Source: Victivallis vadensis (GTDB lineage Bacteria > Verrucomicrobiota > Lentisphaeria > Victivallales > Victivallaceae). From it: a DNA stretch of 34,554 bases. Within the stretch, counting starts at the first letter, position 1. Every line of letters begins with the position of its first letter. The notes under the pieces were generated by a model that was not told the DNA's origin, made no database searches, and saw only the letters and a list, made by a program, of their open reading frames with translations. The translations under genes were made by a program, and so were the position numbers. The stretch spans positions 1-34,554 of the forward strand of contig NZ_QEKH01000042.1 of NCBI RefSeq assembly GCF_003096415.1, written 5' to 3'. This document shows, in pieces, positions 33,310-34,554 of the stretch.

Positions 33310-34208
33310 CTGCCGGAATGATTTTCAATATCCAGAAATTCAGCATACATGATGGTCCGGGTATTCGGACCGCCGTGTTTCTGAAGGGGTGTCCCCTGCG
33401 TTGTGTCTGGTGCCACAACCCGGAGTCGTGGGCCGGAAAAGCGGAACTGCTTTTCAACGCCGCGAAATGTACGGTTTGCGGTCGCTGTGTCCCGGCGTGT
33501 CCGCATGGCTGCCATAAAATCGAGCAGGGGCGGCACGTCTTCAACCGGGAATTTTGCGTCGGTTGCGGAAAGTGCGTCAAACACTGTCTCTCTGATGCTC
33601 TCGAACTGTGCGGCCAACTCCGCAGTGTCGAAGAGGTCATCTCCGAGGTGCTGAAAGATAAGCTCTTCTACGACAACTCCGGCGGCGGCATAACGCTTTC
33701 CGGCGGCGAACCGATGGCCCAGTTCGATTTTACGCAGGAACTGTTGAAACGGGCAAAAGAGGCCGGACTGCACGTCTGTCTTGAGACATGCGGATTCGCA
33801 CCGCAGGAATATTATGCGCGGATTCTGCCTTTTGTCGATATCTTTCTCTATGACCTGAAAACGGTCGATGCCGAAAAACACCGCAGATTGACCGGGCAGG
33901 ATCTCGCCGTCATTCATGGAAATCTGCGTTTTCTGGACGAGAACGGCGCCCATATACGCCTGCGCTGTCCGCTGGTTCCCGGCGTGAACGATTCAGAGGA
34001 GGAACTCCGCGGGATCGGTGAGCTCGCGGAAACGCTTTCTCATGTTGCCGGGATTGATGTGGAACCCTATCATCCGCTGGGAGTGTCCAAAGCGCGTCAA
34101 CTGGGTATGCCGGAGTTTTTTGAAGCGCCGTTTACCCCGCAAGAACTGTGGTCGGCCTGGATCGCGCAGATCGCGCGGGCGACCCGGATCCCGGTCGGAA
34201 AACAATAA
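33306..34208 (+). CDS. Glycyl-radical enzyme activating protein (radical SAM), copy 2 without a partner gene
   Basis: 300 residues, same family and architecture as copy 1: radical-SAM Cys29-x3-Cys33-x2-Cys36 (GCPLRCVWCHNPE), two ferredoxin-type clusters (CTVCGRCVPACPHGC and CVGCGKCVKHC), SGGGITLSGGEPM, ETCG and DLKTVD. Complete by length. No GRE gene sits next to it in this window: upstream is the carbohydrate operon and a short Cys-rich ORF, downstream an IS1380 fragment. It could serve the GRE at 6683 or an enzyme outside the window, or be what is left of a deleted locus. ATG overlaps the stop of the preceding small ORF. Confidence 0.92.
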   Translation: MTAGMIFNIQKFSIHDGPGIRTAVFLKGCPLRCVWCHNPESWAGKAELLFNAAKCTVCGRCVPACPHGCHKIEQGRHVFNREFCVGCGKCVKHCLSDALELCGQLRSVEEVISEVLKDKLFYDNSGGGITLSGGEPMAQFDFTQELLKRAKEAGLHVCLETCGFAPQEYYARILPFVDIFLYDLKTVDAEKHRRLTGQDLAVIHGNLRFLDENGAHIRLRCPLVPGVNDSEEELRGIGELAETLSHVAGIDVEPYHPLGVSKARQLGMPEFFEAPFTPQELWSAWIAQIARATRIPVGKQ

Positions 34209-34221
34209 TCCTAAATCCGTG

Positions 34222-34513
34222 AAATAACAGGTAAAATTAAAGTTAAAACAGAGGCAAACCTCTTGGGTTGCAGTATATTACATGAGAATACAACATAACG
34301 AATGGACTCAACCCGATAGGAGAAACGATGGCAACGCGGTTTAAAATTACGCAAAGCAGGGAAGATCTGATAGCCACTGGCGGCATCGCCATGGTTGGAG
34401 CCTTGCTGAATGACAATCGTGGCTTGGCAAGTGTGGACAAGCTGACAACGGATCGTATCAAGGGAACCTCTATCAATAGTTTTTTGAAAGGAATTCCGTT
34501 TATTCATGTCTGA
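34222..34513 (+). mobile_element. IS1380-family 5' fragment, uninterrupted copy
   Basis: Same leader as at 12826 and in the same orientation, followed by ATG 34328 and MATRFKITQSREDLIATGGIAMVGALLNDNRGLASVDKLTTDRIKG, the N-terminal region of an IS1380 transposase. The frame then turns into TSINSFLKGIPFIHV-stop at 34513, far short of the roughly 450-residue family length. A stem follows (34510-34538, about CTGAAAATCTC with GAGATTTTTCAG). Its end is the window end, so a longer element outside cannot be excluded. Confidence 0.65.
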
Positions 34514-34554
34514 AAATCTCCGAATGAGATTTTTCAGAGTTGCCATTTAGTTTT

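Noticed and set aside
33159-33953. Long minus-strand frame across the second activase
   Set aside because: It is the shadow of a well-supported radical SAM gene on the other strand and shows no family features.

Overview
The window looks like an accessory, heavily rearranged stretch of a PVC-group chromosome, most likely a gut or anaerobic Lentisphaeria (Victivallis-like). The clues are a pseudopilin-like protein with an FTLIELLVV leader and a C-terminal H-x9-DG motif (typical of Lentisphaerae and Planctomycetes), many glycan-active enzymes without SusC/SusD genes, and oxygen-sensitive glycyl-radical chemistry. This assignment is inference from gene content; no rRNA or housekeeping gene is present.

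Layout. 1-1600: an insertion sequence with clear terminal inverted repeats and a transposase broken by an in-frame TGA. 1600-4200: a repeat copy, a leader region and a sialate-O-acetylesterase-family gene. 4200-5760: a graveyard of gene ends (glycerate kinase C-terminus, an unidentified C-terminus, an IS110 transposase N-terminus, an IS66 scrap). 5762-10650: a compact cassette on the minus strand, SDR oxidoreductase - glycyl radical enzyme (GRE) - activase, with a divergent AraC-type regulator. Both sides carry the same 62-bp IS66 fragment in direct orientation. 10650-17340: IS66, recombinase and IS1380 remnants, a 178-bp repeat inserted inside an IS1380 5' fragment, a truncated hydrolase, the pseudopilin, and an SGNH hydrolase.

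17340-32973: a long plus-strand run of carbohydrate-degrading genes: a truncated multidomain hydrolase, GH5, GH36-like, GH130, GH95, a chimeric GH43 fragment, a frameshifted L-rhamnose isomerase, a ureidoglycolate-lyase-family protein, then second copies of GH130 and GH36-like in swapped order, an intact GH43-like gene, a serine beta-lactamase-family hydrolase and an alpha/beta hydrolase. Gaps between most genes are short (from overlaps to about 80 bp), so much of this is probably one operon. 33000-34554: an orphan second GRE activase and another IS1380 5' fragment.

How it may work together (inference): GH5, two GH36-like and two GH130 proteins plus several esterase-type hydrolases fit breakdown of an acetylated, galactose-decorated mannan or glucomannan. 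GH95 and rhamnose isomerase add deoxyhexose release and use. I noticed no signal peptides on these enzymes, which would suit cytoplasmic processing of imported oligosaccharides. The GRE cassette could ferment a diol- or polyol-like product, but its active-site sequence (Cys-Trp-Glu instead of the usual Cys-Val-Glu type) leaves the substrate open. At least two genes are out of frame at homopolymer tracts (A9 in the SDR, T6 in rhamnose isomerase).
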